A DNA stretch of 64,000 bases from Calonectria ilicicola (lineage: Eukaryota > Ascomycota > Sordariomycetes > Hypocreales > Nectriaceae): contig CP085830.1 of assembly GCA_020809705.1 (NCBI GenBank), positions 1,922,001 through 1,986,000 of the forward strand, given 5' to 3'. Of the stretch, positions 1-10,651 are shown piece after piece. Below the pieces are notes generated by a model that ran no database searches, had not been told where the DNA came from, and was given only the letters and a program-made list of their open reading frames with translations. The first letter of the stretch is position 1. Each line of letters starts with the position of its first letter. Both the position numbers and the translations under genes were made by a program.

Positions 1-1
1 A

Positions 2-700
2 CGGAGCCCTGACTTTTGGCTGATACTTGTGGCAACGTGCAGTGTTGTTTCTTCATGGCTTTCCCTCCGAAGGGTATCTGTTGATGCCGAAGTCCTCTCA
101 GACCATGCTGTTCGCTTGCACTTCGACTACACAGTTCCTGTAAACGGGACATTCACTCGTATTTCGCAACGCCCACTCCTGGAGTGGCACTCCTTTGCAA
201 CTATTCCTGCCCCTGACGATACCCACCGTCCGAAGGGATATTCTTTAGTGGTCTCAAACGCGGGGGACTGGACTCGAAATTGCATCCAGCGACCGCCCAC
301 GGAGTTATGGGTTCGGGGGGTCCCAACATGTGGCGTAATGCGCATCGCGACGCTATTCAACCGCATTGTGGTGATTGCAACTGGGTCTGGGATCGGGCCA
401 CTTCTTGGTCATATTAACCAACAAACCTGCCCTACGCAACTTATATGGTCTACTGCTCGACCGGAAGAAAACTTCGGACATGAAGTTTTAGGCGCAATTC
501 GAGATAAGATTCTGGATGCAGTCATCCACGACACAAAGTCGCATGGACGTCCCGACCTTGTCCGAATGGGCTACAATATGGCACAAAATTTCGGCGCTGA
601 GGCCGTGATAGTTATAGCCAACGAAAAAATTACTAAAAAGATTATATACGGCCTTGAGACACGAGGTGTTCGGGCATATGGCGCTATTTGGGATAGTTAA
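2..700 (+). CDS. TmpA-like membrane flavoprotein oxidoreductase, C-terminal part (5' end outside window)
   Basis: The reading frame is open from base 2 to a TAA at 698-700, so the start lies upstream of the window or behind an intron. About 232 residues are visible. They contain a Rossmann-type nucleotide-binding motif (VVVIATGSGIGP pattern, read here as IVVIATGSGIGP), a WSTARPEE segment, and a C-terminus ending GAIWDS. I recognise this as the NAD(P)/FAD-oxidoreductase tail found in TmpA-type integral membrane proteins (A. nidulans TmpA acts in conidiation signalling) and in the C-termini of some adenylate-forming, NRPS-like reductases. The transmembrane half is not in the window, so I cannot tell which of these architectures applies. 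The family assignment is fairly firm; the cellular role is inferred. Confidence 0.75.
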   Translation, partial: RSPDFWLILVATCSVVSSWLSLRRVSVDAEVLSDHAVRLHFDYTVPVNGTFTRISQRPLLEWHSFATIPAPDDTHRPKGYSLVVSNAGDWTRNCIQRPPTELWVRGVPTCGVMRIATLFNRIVVIATGSGIGPLLGHINQQTCPTQLIWSTARPEENFGHEVLGAIRDKILDAVIHDTKSHGRPDLVRMGYNMAQNFGAEAVIVIANEKITKKIIYGLETRGVRAYGAIWDS

Positions 701-1198
701 CCAACCATCTTGCACTCTTTTACCTCTCATTCCTTCTTGTCCTTCGAACCAACCAACACTTTTTTTTTTCCTTTGTTTTCTTTGAAGAATATCCAAACCA
801 TCAACTCATTACCGGCCAGCGCGCATTTCGCTTCGCTATTTCCTTTGTCCTATCTGAATGCCATTCTCATCGCTTGAGCAGAATAAACCATATTATGTTT
901 AATAGTGTATATAGAAACGCGTATATATATATATATACAGGGCGAGAGAGCGCACTTACACGAGGATGGATGACATCACAATTTCTTTCCTTGTTTCTCA
1001 TGTATTTAATTCATTTTTTCCTTTTTGGTGTTTTTTTTTTTGGGGGGGGGGGTATCAGTTTGCAAAACAGCTTATCATGTGCAAATATGCAATAAAGCCG
1101 TAAAATGGGTATTGGTGGGGCGCATGGTGTTTTGGGCAATGACAGGCTTTAGCACCTGGTTCAAAATTCATATCGTTTCGGTGTAGAAATAACAGAAC
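701..1198. other. Intergenic: 3' UTR of TmpA-like gene and promoter of hydrolase gene
   Basis: No gene seen. The stretch is T-rich and holds a (TA)n tract at 922-937 and a run of 11 T followed by 11 G at 1031-1052. Confidence 0.6.
922..937. repeat. (TA)8 dinucleotide repeat
   Basis: A simple TA tract in the 3' flank of the TmpA-like gene. Confidence 0.85.
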
Positions 1199-2422
1199 AT
1201 GTTTACTCTTCAACAAATAGGCGCGTCAACGTCCATAGTTGCCCCAAGGGGCACCTCGAGGCTGTTTAGACCAGCCAGGTTCTATTCCCAGATTGTTCGT
1301 CCCTTGGCCTATGATTTGCATGAGCCCGCGAAGCCCCGAGCGGACAAGCATAAGTCCCCAATTCTCTTTCTCCATGGAGTATTTGGGTCCAAGAAGAACA
1401 ATCGAGCAATGAGCAAGTCAGTAGGACCTCCTGTATGATTTTGGATAGTTCTCTAATCCATTTGACAGAGCATTGGCTCGTGATCTAGGAAGATACGTGT
1501 ATGCTTTGGTGAGGCACATCTGGCCAATCATGGTTGAAGACTTGTAGAAGGACTCAACGACCGAAACAGGACTTACGAAACCATGGCGAATCGCCGCACA
1601 GCCCTCGTCATGATTATGTTGCCATGGCAGAAGACGTTGCAGGCTTCATTCAAGACAATGGCCTCACCGAGACAACGCTCATTGGTCACTCCATGTGAGT
1701 TGCCTATTACTCTTGGTCAGGTCCTCGTTATTGAATTGTGATTAGGGGTGCCAAAGCTGCCATGGCACTTGCGCTGCGTTCGCCCGATCTCGTTACGGAC
1801 ATCGTCGCCGTGGATAATGCTCCCGTGGACGCGATTTTGAGCGGGGATTTTGCCGGGTATATTCGTGGCATGAAAAAGATCCAAGACGCCAATGTTGCTC
1901 GTCAGAGTGAAGCTGATGCCATTCTTGCGGAGTACGAAAAGGTACGTTTAAACTTGTGGTGCTCTGTTACAATATCATCGAGCATATAGGCTGATACATC
2001 TATCAAGTCTCTAACTATCCGGCAATTCCTCCTTGGTAACCTTCATCGGCCGTCAGGCGAGAAGGCGCAGAAGTTTCGTATTCCACTTGACATTATTGGT
2101 CGTTCACTGAGCAATCTTGGAGATTTCCCGTACAAGAACCCAAGCGAGGTGCGTTTTGAAAAGCCAGCTCTCTTTGTACGGGGTACAAAGAGCAAGTACG
2201 TCCCAGACGAGTTGATCCCCCTTATCGGGCAATTCTTTCCTCGCTTCCGTCTTGTCGATATCGATGCTGGCCATTGGCTCATATCCGAACAGCCTGAGGC
2301 CTTTAGACGAGGTAACAACTCCCTTTAGTACATCACGGCTCTTTTCCTGCTTTTTTTTTTGTCAACCAATGCTGATGATTATTGTGATAGCCGTTGTTGA
2401 GTTCTTGCAAAAGTCCGACTAG
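1199..2422 (+). CDS. Alpha/beta hydrolase, mitochondrial (ABHD11 / yeast Imo32-Eat1 family)
   Basis: Six exons splice cleanly: 1199-1416, 1469-1508, 1570-1694, 1746-1941, 1990-2311 and 2391-2422, giving 310 residues. The N-terminus is basic and hydroxylated and fits a mitochondrial presequence. The fold landmarks are the oxyanion-hole segment FLHGVFGSKKNN, the DLRNHGESPHS loop, the nucleophile elbow GHSMGAK (Ser; split by an intron after the AT of Met), the acid in the DNAP region, and a late catalytic His in DAGHWLISEQP. The family includes ABHD11 in animals and Imo32/Eat1 in yeasts; Eat1 makes ethyl acetate, while most relatives have uncertain substrates. Family identity is strong, substrate unknown. 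Confidence 0.9.
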
Positions 2423-2895
2423 TTTCCGATTGAAGGAGGACAAGCACGAGCCTAACCATTTGTTCATTCACAGACGAAGGGCTCCACTGCCTGCAATTAT
2501 ACATAGATGTGTTGACTTTAATGCCAATAGAATTATTAACTGCAACAGCATATATTGGTCCATCTTGCTTTGGGGTGTCCAAGCCCTCACCACCCGTGCT
2601 CCCACGAAATCCATTTCAGGCACTAGGGAACGACTTAGGGCTGCTGTCTACAGACTTTAGCGAATGGGTCAACATAGCGAACGAACAATATTGTTCACGG
2701 CAGCACTTCACAATTCGATAGTGGATCCAAATCACATGTTTTGACCGATCATTTTTTGCCATTCAAAGGAACATGACCCAATCCCATAGCCGCCTTTGTG
2801 ATGCTACGCCAGTTGCGATGACCGAAACAATGCCAGGGATGAGTTTATTAGCCGCGAGGCCCTATGCCTTCCCCGCGCCATCCAGCCAGTGCCTT
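2423..2895. other. Intergenic between convergent hydrolase and eS1 genes
   Basis: This shared 3' flank of two convergent genes shows no supportable coding region. Confidence 0.55.
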
Positions 2896-3940
2896 TTAAA
2901 CCTCTTCCAGAACGCGCTCCTTGAACTCCCGCTCAACCTTCTGGCCCTGGTCATCCGTACCCGACTCGCCGTGGAGAGCCATCAAGGCTCCGAGGTCAAA
3001 CTTGGGCTGCTTCAGCAGCTTGACCTTGCGGATGTGGACCTGGATTTTGAACGTCTTGTCAGCAAACCAATTGTGATGGGGGCGGGGCATAGGGTTGCCG
3101 CTCGGGTCAAATCAACAACTCACGTTCTGGAGGGGGTAGATGCCCTGAGTGGACTTCTCAATCTCACGTCCAATGACCTCGGGGATGAGCTTGGAGGTGA
3201 GCTGAGTAAGGGTGCAGCTGGAAGCCTCGCGCTGGATAATATCGATCATCTTGCGTCGAATGGCACGGATCTGCGAAGAAGCAGCGTAGGTGGTCTTCTT
3301 GATCTGGTTGGGGCGTCGCTTGGTGAAAGCGATGGCGAAAAGGCGGATGAGGTAGTCGTCGGTGGTCTTGACGGTGACGTTGGCCTCAATGAGAGTCTGC
3401 CACTTTCGCACAAGAGATCGGAGCTTGTCCGAGGTGAAGTCGAGTCCGTGGAAGTTGGTCAAGCAGTTCTTGCCCTGGACCTCGTCGACGCGGAGGCGAA
3501 CCTTGCGGAAGGAGTGGTCCTCATCCTTCTGGAGATCGGCGAGAGAAACCTCGACGATACGGCCCTTGAGGGCATCGTTGGCGTTCTTGAGACCAGTGGT
3601 TCGGTTCACCAGGGTCTTGCCGACACTGTAAATTACACCAGTTAACCAAAAAGTGTTCCAAAAATTGTATAATTTCCTAATTCGTGTCGCAACTCACTCT
3701 CGAACGTTGAAAGGGTTAGGGGCCTACAAAAACAGAGTCAGTCAAAATTCTCTGCGTGCGCATTGTGCTGCGAAATCACCAACCTTGATCGAGTACCAGT
3801 CCTTGCGGGAGAAGGGGTCCACGGTCTTCTTCTTAAGGCCCTTCTTGCCCTTGGAGAGTCTCTTGTTCCTGAATCGCGCGTGAGCATGTATTCTTTAATC
3901 GCAGGTGTCGTTATCGTATTGCTCACTTTCCAACCGCCAT
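2896..3940 (-). CDS. rps1: 40S ribosomal protein S1 (eS1, S3a family)
   Basis: Five exons on the minus strand: 3940-3927, 3868-3784, 3723-3698, 3625-3124 and 3039-2896, giving 256 residues, the usual fungal length. The first exon is only 14 nt and starts MAVGK. Conserved family segments are visible throughout: [15 protein letters not shown] near the N-terminus, [35 protein letters not shown], the [11 protein letters not shown] loop and the [17 protein letters not shown] stretch that crosses the last intron. eS1 is a structural component of the 40S platform near the mRNA exit. A long open frame on the opposite strand (2773-3645) is a codon-bias shadow. Several introns near the 5' end are typical of fungal ribosomal protein genes. 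Confidence 0.96.
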
Positions 3941-4814
3941 GTTTGCTGGCTTTTTTGTGAACCGTTGGAGAGAAAACCGAAGGTGCTGGCTGGAGGGATT
4001 GGTGGAGGGGCGAAATAATTTCAATTTCTTGTGTGCACCAGCTTAGGTCTAAGCGAAGCTGACAAAAATGCGGTCCAGGTTTTTTCCGGCACTAGTGGGG
4101 CTCGCGAATGTGCCCCAAGTGGCACGTGATGGTTTTGCCACATTCACAAAATGGTTTTGCGCGCCTGCATCAGCCACATCGGTGTGGCTTGGTGCTCCCT
4201 CGGGTGGTGGCAGTGGGATATCCCTCATCATTCACTCAATGGAGTATTGGTAGCCTGGTTCTCGAATTCAAGCCCCTCTAGATGGGGCTTGACCTCGCAC
4301 CCCTCCCCCCCGGCTTTGGCTCGAAGGCTATCGCCCTGGAGCGTACCACTCCTTGCCATACCATCGCATTGAATATTCTTTTCTCAATATTCACCATCAG
4401 GCAATTCAAACGCAAATCTATCTCATGCTCAAATGAATGTTTATTTATGCTAGTTTTCAGCAATTACTTGTACTATTCCATAAATATGATATGCCCAGAA
4501 AAGCGGTGTCTGGTACACCATTGCCTGTCCACTGGGAGGAACCAGGGCTCTCTGTTTTGTTGGATATTTCAACCCACCCTTGGGAAGTGGTATTTCTCCG
4601 CTCCCCACTCTTTGCTTACAGCATGGATTTCTCCATGAGACCTTGTCCGCCAATATGCCTTTCGCTGCCCTCTACATCCAGGACACAGCACATGCCCGTA
4701 AAGTGGATATAGTTTACCGATCGGAGATGTCATAGCTCTCCATCTGGTTTTCGGCTTCTCATCACGGTTTGGTTTATCCGGAGCTACCAGCAGACACCTC
4801 GCTGCCTCGCCGGG
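3941..4814. other. Intergenic: eS1 promoter region
   Basis: Upstream of eS1 the sequence is C/T-rich in patches, and I see no coding region I would defend. Short open frames near 4282-4712 have no family resemblance. Confidence 0.5.
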
Positions 4815-5411
4815 TTAAGCTGCCTGAATGCCTTTTTTTTTCGTGTTTGTTGCTTTCGGCCTGCCTCTCTTTCGAAAAGTTGCCCACCACCTCGTCTTCG
4901 TCATTTTCTCAGTCATCGGTATCCTTGTCGAGGTGTTGCTTCTCTCTACTCCAATCGTCAAAGCTCGGAAAGCTGAAATAGTAACCTTCACCTCAGTTAG
5001 AATTGAATCGTGACTTGCACAGGATAGATGGAAGGGAAACAAACCGGATGGAGAGTCAACCAAGACGACGTCCTGGCAGCTCGTTGATGAGGCCTCAGAT
5101 CTACCACCACCACATATCATGATCGGTTCAATCTGATGAGAAATGGGCTCTGGAGTGGTGTTGTGTTCAAGGTGTGTGGTTGGTGGAGAGTAGATAGCGA
5201 CGCGATTGAGCAAGTCGGTAGCCTTTTGAGGCGAGTTGGAGCTGGCGAGTGGTCCTCGGATCGCATTGGAAGCAGTGATGGAAGGCTCCGTGGCCGTGGA
5301 CCGCAATAGCCTAGGTCGGTGACGCGACGAGTTGTGTGAAGAAGAGTCACGGCGATGATGCGTTCTAACCACGCTGCGGGTTTCTCGGGAGAAGGATGCC
5401 ATGATTGGCAC
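4815..5411 (-). CDS. Hypothetical basic protein with AT-hook-like tail (doubtful)
   Basis: An open frame of 198 codons runs without a stop. Inside it is a good-looking intron, 5044-4973, 72 nt, with donor GTTTGT, a CTAAC branch site and a TTTCAG acceptor; removing it keeps the frame and leaves 174 residues. The N-terminus (MPIMASFSRETRSVV) is followed by a Ser/Thr/Pro-rich middle. The C-terminus is strongly basic: TRWWATFRKRGRPKA then a Lys-rich end. The RKRGRPK core resembles an AT-hook, which would bind the minor groove of A/T DNA. I do not recognise the protein, and low-complexity composition means this could be a chance frame. The intron signals are the best argument that it is real. Confidence 0.35.
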   Translation of the reverse strand: MPIMASFSRETRSVVRTHHRRDSSSHNSSRHRPRLLRSTATEPSITASNAIRGPLASSNSPQKATDLLNRVAIYSPPTTHLEHNTTPEPISHQIEPIMICGGGRSEASSTSCQDVVLVDSPSGLFPFHLSCASHDSILTEVKVTISAFRALTIGVERSNTSTRIPMTEKMTKTRWWATFRKRGRPKATNTKKKGIQAA

Positions 5412-6704
5412 GATGAATTAGACGTATCTCAAGTTGGTAAATTGATGGTCGCAGGTTCAATGGATGAGAATTTTGTAAACGAAAAGCATTCGCCTTGAGA
5501 TTAAGTTTGCGGCATCCGTTCAGTATTGATGGGAGACAGGACAATGTCGATGACGCTGACACTGATGGGTGAGGTTGAGAGTGACGCGGAAGCCTGGTTG
5601 TCGGAGGAGCTAGAATATCAACCTCGGCGGCAACGGGAAGCCACGGCGGTCATCCACCACCCATCACGCAACAGGGCTTCTGGCACGCCTACCTGCTCGC
5701 CACTTGTCGGCTCATCGATGCATTGGGTGTCAACTATGTGTCTCGAGGTGTATGGCCCATCATCCCTGGTTTGGGCACACCCGGCCCCCCGGGCCTGCAC
5801 GCGGGCCTCCCGTGCATGTGCATGCGGGGATCCTCCAGCGCGCCGGACCACTCAAAGGCGGACAGACAGGCACCCTGTCAGCCAAAGGTCGTAAAGAACG
5901 AGCCAACGTAGCTACCATCGCATTGCTACCCAACCACACCCCGGACCTAAGATACAGCAGGCCGGGACACGGGTGGTCGTGAGTTGGGGGGTCGATGGAC
6001 GGTCGGGGAACGGCAGCTAGCACGAATACAGTACCGGAGAGGACATGCAGAGACGTTGAGTGTGAGCATGCATACCCACTATGTGCTGTGTGCCAACCAC
6101 CAAGTGGTACCTGGACACCACCTTCTAGTAAGAAGTCAACGTGCTCAGGGACGCCGCGCGCCGCACTCGTCAGCCGCCCGAAATCGTCCCTCTTCGTGTC
6201 CGAAGCCACCGACCGCCACGTCAATTATTTCCCTCATGATGACATGTTTACAACAGAGCAAAAATAAATCAATTAGTCTACCAAAAGCCTATCATAGACA
6301 TTAATGTTTAGACTACTGGAAGAAGAGGAAAATAAAAACACCCCCGCTGGATTGACCATTTGGTTCAGGTGTGGTGTGGAGCCTAAGCACGCTGTTCCCT
6401 GGTAGGCATCCATCCTCAAACTTGCTTGTTAGAGCTTGGTCTCTGTGTAACACCATCTGATGTGATCCGACTTCGCCGCTGCAACAGTTACGTCTGATGC
6501 TTAGCAACGACGTTAGGTGCAGCCCCAGCACCCACTCGCCATTCGAGGAGGCGGATGGGACAGTGGCATCGTTTACACACTGATCAATCAAGGATACAGA
6601 TTGACAACTGGGACATCAATCCAACCTGCAGGCTACCCACTGCTGACGCGCCCGATAACGCACCTGGTAATGCCCATGCCAAGGCGCCAATACTCTCCGT
6701 TTGG
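5412..6704. other. Intergenic: no supportable gene
   Basis: Several overlapping open frames of 60-154 codons occur on both strands in the GC-rich part (5520-6230). None has recognisable family motifs or convincing splice structure. I see nothing else in it. Confidence 0.5.
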
Positions 6705-9288
6705 CTAGTGGTCGAAGCTATTATTGATGATCAGCACTGCATCTCGATTTGGCCGGGGTGATTGCACATACTCTTCCCATATTCTGCCCTGCACCGCCTG
6801 GAGCTCTTCGTTTGTCATTCGTTTACCAGTAGTAAAATATCCTATAAGATAGTCGTTAGCTTCCGGGGTATTCGGCGCCCTAACCGCGAAGCTTACCAGC
6901 TGTGATCTTTGCATCAATTTCAACTCTAGAATCAGCGGGTATCAACTCCTCAGGAAGCTCCACTCTCTCGTGAATCGGAATGCTAAATTTAGTTAGCCCT
7001 GGCGATTTTCCTTGCTTAATTGCTAGCATTTACCCTTGACCAACAATGGCGTCGTGCTTCATGCTGTAGATCTTATTAGTAATGCGCAATTCACATGGTC
7101 TCTTTAGTAACACTTACTTGCTCATGCTCAACATTCGGTCGATCTTCTTGATTCCTAGCCAATGCAGGATGTCAGGCATGAGGGCCTGGAATCGCATATC
7201 CTTGACTCCAGCAATGTTTTCGGTTCGCTTGAAGTAATCGGAAGCCCGATCGGCTCCACGTTTTCGTGCATTGTACACCACTGCTCGTGTCAGTTGTGTG
7301 AGATCCAAATCTCGCAGAACTTCACTTAGGACTATCCATGGTACTCACGATACTATTATAATTAGAATCAGCAAAGTCTCCAGCGCAGCAACATCAAATA
7401 ACGTACCTTAGTGACCTCTCCCAGTGCTCTACCTTCCTTGCGGAAATAAATCACAACACCGCTTCCACCGTTCTGGGCTTCTTTGACAGCTTCTTCAATG
7501 CCAAAAATGAGGTATGGTCGACATGTGCAAATGTCGGATCCGAAAACATCGCTTCCATTACACTAAATCTGTAAGCAATGAAACAAAACCAGTCATATAA
7601 TGCATACCTCATCGTGGATTCTCAGAGACAAACGAACAGATTCATCAGACATCTTCGCAGGATCACCGAAACAATAAACCGTCAACCCTCCTACAATAAT
7701 GGTTAGCCCAAGACGAATTCTGGTCAAGATTTCCTAGTCTACGATAACTTACCAATGGGTGGCAGGAATACTTTGATGTCGCCACGGGTAATCAACTTTA
7801 CTCTGGTTAGTCATGATGAGGAGCACAAGGAGAGAGCATTTATACTTCTGGATAGCTTCCACCAGTATGTTCAAACAATGATCGGCGCAAGGTACCCTCG
7901 TCTATTTCGTGTCAGTAAATGAGCCCTGAAAAATGGTGGTAATTTATACCAATCCCAAATCGTTTAGCAACACCAGGGAGATACCAGACCTATCGCATAA
8001 CTTGTCAGCAAGGTATCGATGATATGCAAATAACAAACTTACGGGCTCGACAGCGAACTTTGTGACAGCCAATTCACCAAGCTCGTTCAGGCATACTTTG
8101 CCATCAGGTGTCCTATGACAAGTCAGATGATAGACACTTATCGACCAGAGGGAACATACAAGCGTCCAGACTTAACACTCTCTTCGAGCTCTGGCAGCTA
8201 ATTTGGGTATCAGTTATGATTCTCGGAAAGCATATTCTAATGCAACGCGGATATCTCACCCTCATATGCGCCTTCGTCACAGCGATCGTAGGCCGAATGT
8301 CGACTATAGCCCCCGTCAGTTTCCTTACATGCAGGTAGCAAGGGACGGGACAATACCGCTATCTTTTCCAATGACATCTTTGAACAGCCAAGGAGCCAGG
8401 TGACCCCATGGATCCATTGCCACGATCTTCTCTCGACCTTCCCACTGGGGAAAGGGTCCGATCTGAGCCGTCGGTTCGGTGTTGGTAAAGTCGGGCCTGC
8501 ATGAGACTTGTGTGAGCTATCATATTGCTTATGGCAATCAAGGAGAACACAGACCTGTGGTCGCTGTCCAGTTCCTTGCTGGCAACTGCTAAGGCATAGT
8601 AGATTGAATACGATCCACCGCTGGTTCAGTGTGTTAGCAATACTGAATTCATTGTACCTGGGCGGGACCGGTGCTCACTGGGCTAAAGACTCGAGTTAGT
8701 TCGCGAACAAGAAATAATAAAAGATAGCAGACAAACCTCCAATAGCTATTTACCACAATAAAATATCAGCGGTGCTATACACAGTTAGATGCGAGTGTTG
8801 ACAAACCATTTCGTCGACGAATCGTGGATGGCGCCCTTGAAACTACAATTGGGCCACGCTTTAGCGGGTCCGGATTTCCCCAGTCCATGGGAAGAGGGTT
8901 GATCCCGATCTGTTTGGGGTAGGTGCTGGACAATGTCAATCCCGATCATCAATTGTATATCGACTGGAAAAAAAAAAAAAGAGTCTCACGTCAAAATAAT
9001 GCGAGAAGTATGGCTCGATCCGGAAGCAGAGGAAGAGGACACAGCTTGTTCCGTATCGCTGGCTTTATTCGAGGAGTCTGTAGCTGTTGAGTCGGTGGGC
9101 TCCTGTTTGTTGCCAGATTTTGGGTCGGACAAACCATTTCCTGGAATCGTGGTGGGGATGGTCCCAGTATCAACGTCGGTGATGCTCTTGCCAGACAAGG
9201 ATTCGACGGCATTGACGAGAAGCGCTTGTGTCCGTTGGATCTCCTGGAGAGCGTCCATGACGCCGGATGGCTGGTTACTCGGCTCCAT
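6705..9288 (-). CDS. urc1: Urc1, GTP cyclohydrolase II-like uracil catabolism enzyme
   Basis: Nineteen exons splice to 528 residues: 9288-8990, 8925-8807, 8745-8737, 8682-8679, 8620-8555, 8496-8357, 8303-8260, 8197-8160, 8112-8043, 7989-7950, 7901-7846, 7795-7753, 7690-7608, 7562-7407, 7352-7349, 7280-7118, 7063-7034, 6982-6897 and 6841-6705. Exons 3, 4 and 15 are micro-exons of 9, 4 and 4 nt. A low-complexity Ser/Thr-rich N-terminus precedes TYPKQIGINPLPMDWG and the GTP cyclohydrolase N-terminal domain. The cyclohydrolase II-like part carries the zinc-ligand pattern DICTCRP, then YFRKEGRALGEVTKY and a conserved DILHWLGIKKIDRMLSMSN segment. In Lachancea kluyveri Urc1 is needed in the second, UPRT-dependent pyrimidine degradation route. 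The exact reaction is not settled. Confidence 0.93.
7349..7352 (-). other. urc1: Micro-exon 15 of urc1 (4 nt)
   Basis: TATC lies between AATAG and GTGAGT. It encodes Tyr and the first base of Leu in the conserved EVTKYLVYNARKRG. The following intron ends GAGCAG at 7281 and has an ACTGAC branch site. Without the exon the frame and the YL dipeptide are both lost. Confidence 0.85.
8679..8682 (-). other. urc1: Micro-exon 4 of urc1 (4 nt)
   Basis: CCCA is flanked by a 54-nt intron with ACTAAC and TTTAG on one side and a 58-nt intron with GTGAGC, GCTAAC and ACCAG on the other. It supplies the last two bases of Ala and the first two of His in GAHGGSYS. Skipping it shifts the frame. Confidence 0.85.
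8737..8745 (-). other. urc1: Micro-exon 3 of urc1 (9 nt)
   Basis: CTATTGGAG lies between AAATAG and GTTTGT. It encodes the I-G of the conserved RRRNAIGAHGG stretch. The upstream intron (8806-8746, 61 nt) cannot end at the earlier TATAG, because that frame meets a stop. Confidence 0.85.
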
Positions 9289-10651
9289 GGCGATGTTCTG
9301 CTGGATTTCGATACCGATGGTGAGATTCTAGCTTGAGTAAGTGTGATGGGAATTGGGGGGATGGAAACACTCGATTCTTCAAGTGAAACGAATAAACAAA
9401 CGCACGCCAGTCTCGTGGAGGTCGGAAAGAAACTTGCAACGTGAGGACGGGAAGAGGAGATTAAATTGGCGAAGGAAAAGAGGAAGGAGGGAGAGATGAA
9501 GCGAAGAGCGGTCGACGGTTGGAGAGCTAGAAGGGTCGTACCCCAATGTACCTCGCATTGCAAGCTCACCTAGCACAACCTACCCTACGTCAGGTATCAC
9601 GCGGGAACCTACACCGACCGGGGAGCTCCTGGCGGCGAATAGCTCAATTACCGGGGGCGGGCGTCACCTGCTAAAGCATGTCTTAGTTCCGCCGTCATGA
9701 CATCTTGATGGGTTTGACGTGGCTTTCATTGAACCATGCAGTACTAGTATACGTCGACTGAAAATCCCCAACGTTTCTCCATCACTCATCCACAAGCATT
9801 GAACCCGTCATCTCAGAGGTACGCAGACGCTTAGAAAATGAGGATATGCTGGGGCCTCATACCACGTATCAAATCCTGATGTACTTTTATCTACCTATTG
9901 ATTAACGAAGCGTTTCGGGGGTGCAAAGAGGAGACCACATGATAACCGGAAGGGCGGATTGCTCAACTTCCAAGCCCAAGAGCCCCACCACTGGCGGAGC
10001 TACCCCGCCAAATCGCGGTCCCCCTGCAGCACGCCGGGGGCCGAATCAGGCCTTATCTCAGCGCTTTCGGTCACTTTTGGTGATACGAACGTTGTGAATC
10101 AGTTTGAACATGAGCCTGAACTGCAACCTTGTTGAGACCCAATTTGTAACTATTCAGTGGCGATTCACTTCATTGCTTCGGATAATACTCCGTAGTTGGA
10201 TTATGAAGCAAGTTAGTTTCTCACCAAGCTCCTTGATGATGAGGCGCCACGGTGATGCCCCTTTTCACTGTGCTTTTCAGATCAGGTGCCCTGGTGTGCC
10301 GCCTCTCAGATTGCTGTTAGTCCTGAGGCGCTCGGGGTGGGGCACCGTCAGAAAGCCACCCATGTGTACCTCGGAGGTCGCCGGCGGCGGGACGGCGCCC
10401 GGCGTCCTCCCCGTTTATTGCATAAGCTAATAATGACAACTGCCAGAGGTACAAAGGACTTGGGGCAGGGCAGGTACCTAACACATGGCTGCCTTGGAAG
10501 GAGTGCACGTGCACTGAATGCCCAGACAGGACGATAAGATAAGCACGGCGGCTGGGAACGCGTTTGTGCATCCAGGAGCCAGCCTGACATCAGCACGGCA
10601 TTGAATCTCTTTCCCCTTCCAGTCAAGGCGCATCGATACGTTGCTGTCACC
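9289..10651. other. Intergenic between divergent urc1 and elf1
   Basis: This shared upstream region has no gene that I can support. The 9380-9570 part facing urc1 has open frames on the minus strand that are probably 5' UTR. A CAGGTACCTA motif sits at 10471-10480. Confidence 0.5.

Noticed and set aside
2773..3645. 290-codon plus-strand open frame
   Set aside because: It is the antisense of the eS1 coding exons; the minus strand gives a perfect ribosomal protein.
4251..4280. GGTTCTCGAATTCAAGCC, resembling a tRNA B box
   Set aside because: No matching A box, acceptor stem or cloverleaf could be formed around it.
5760..6224. 154-codon minus-strand frame in the GC-rich gap
   Set aside because: Overlaps several equally long frames on both strands; no splice logic or recognisable protein.
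8991..9569. 192-codon minus-strand frame over the urc1 start
   Set aside because: It is another frame of urc1 exon 1 and its leader, Ser-rich with no family motif.
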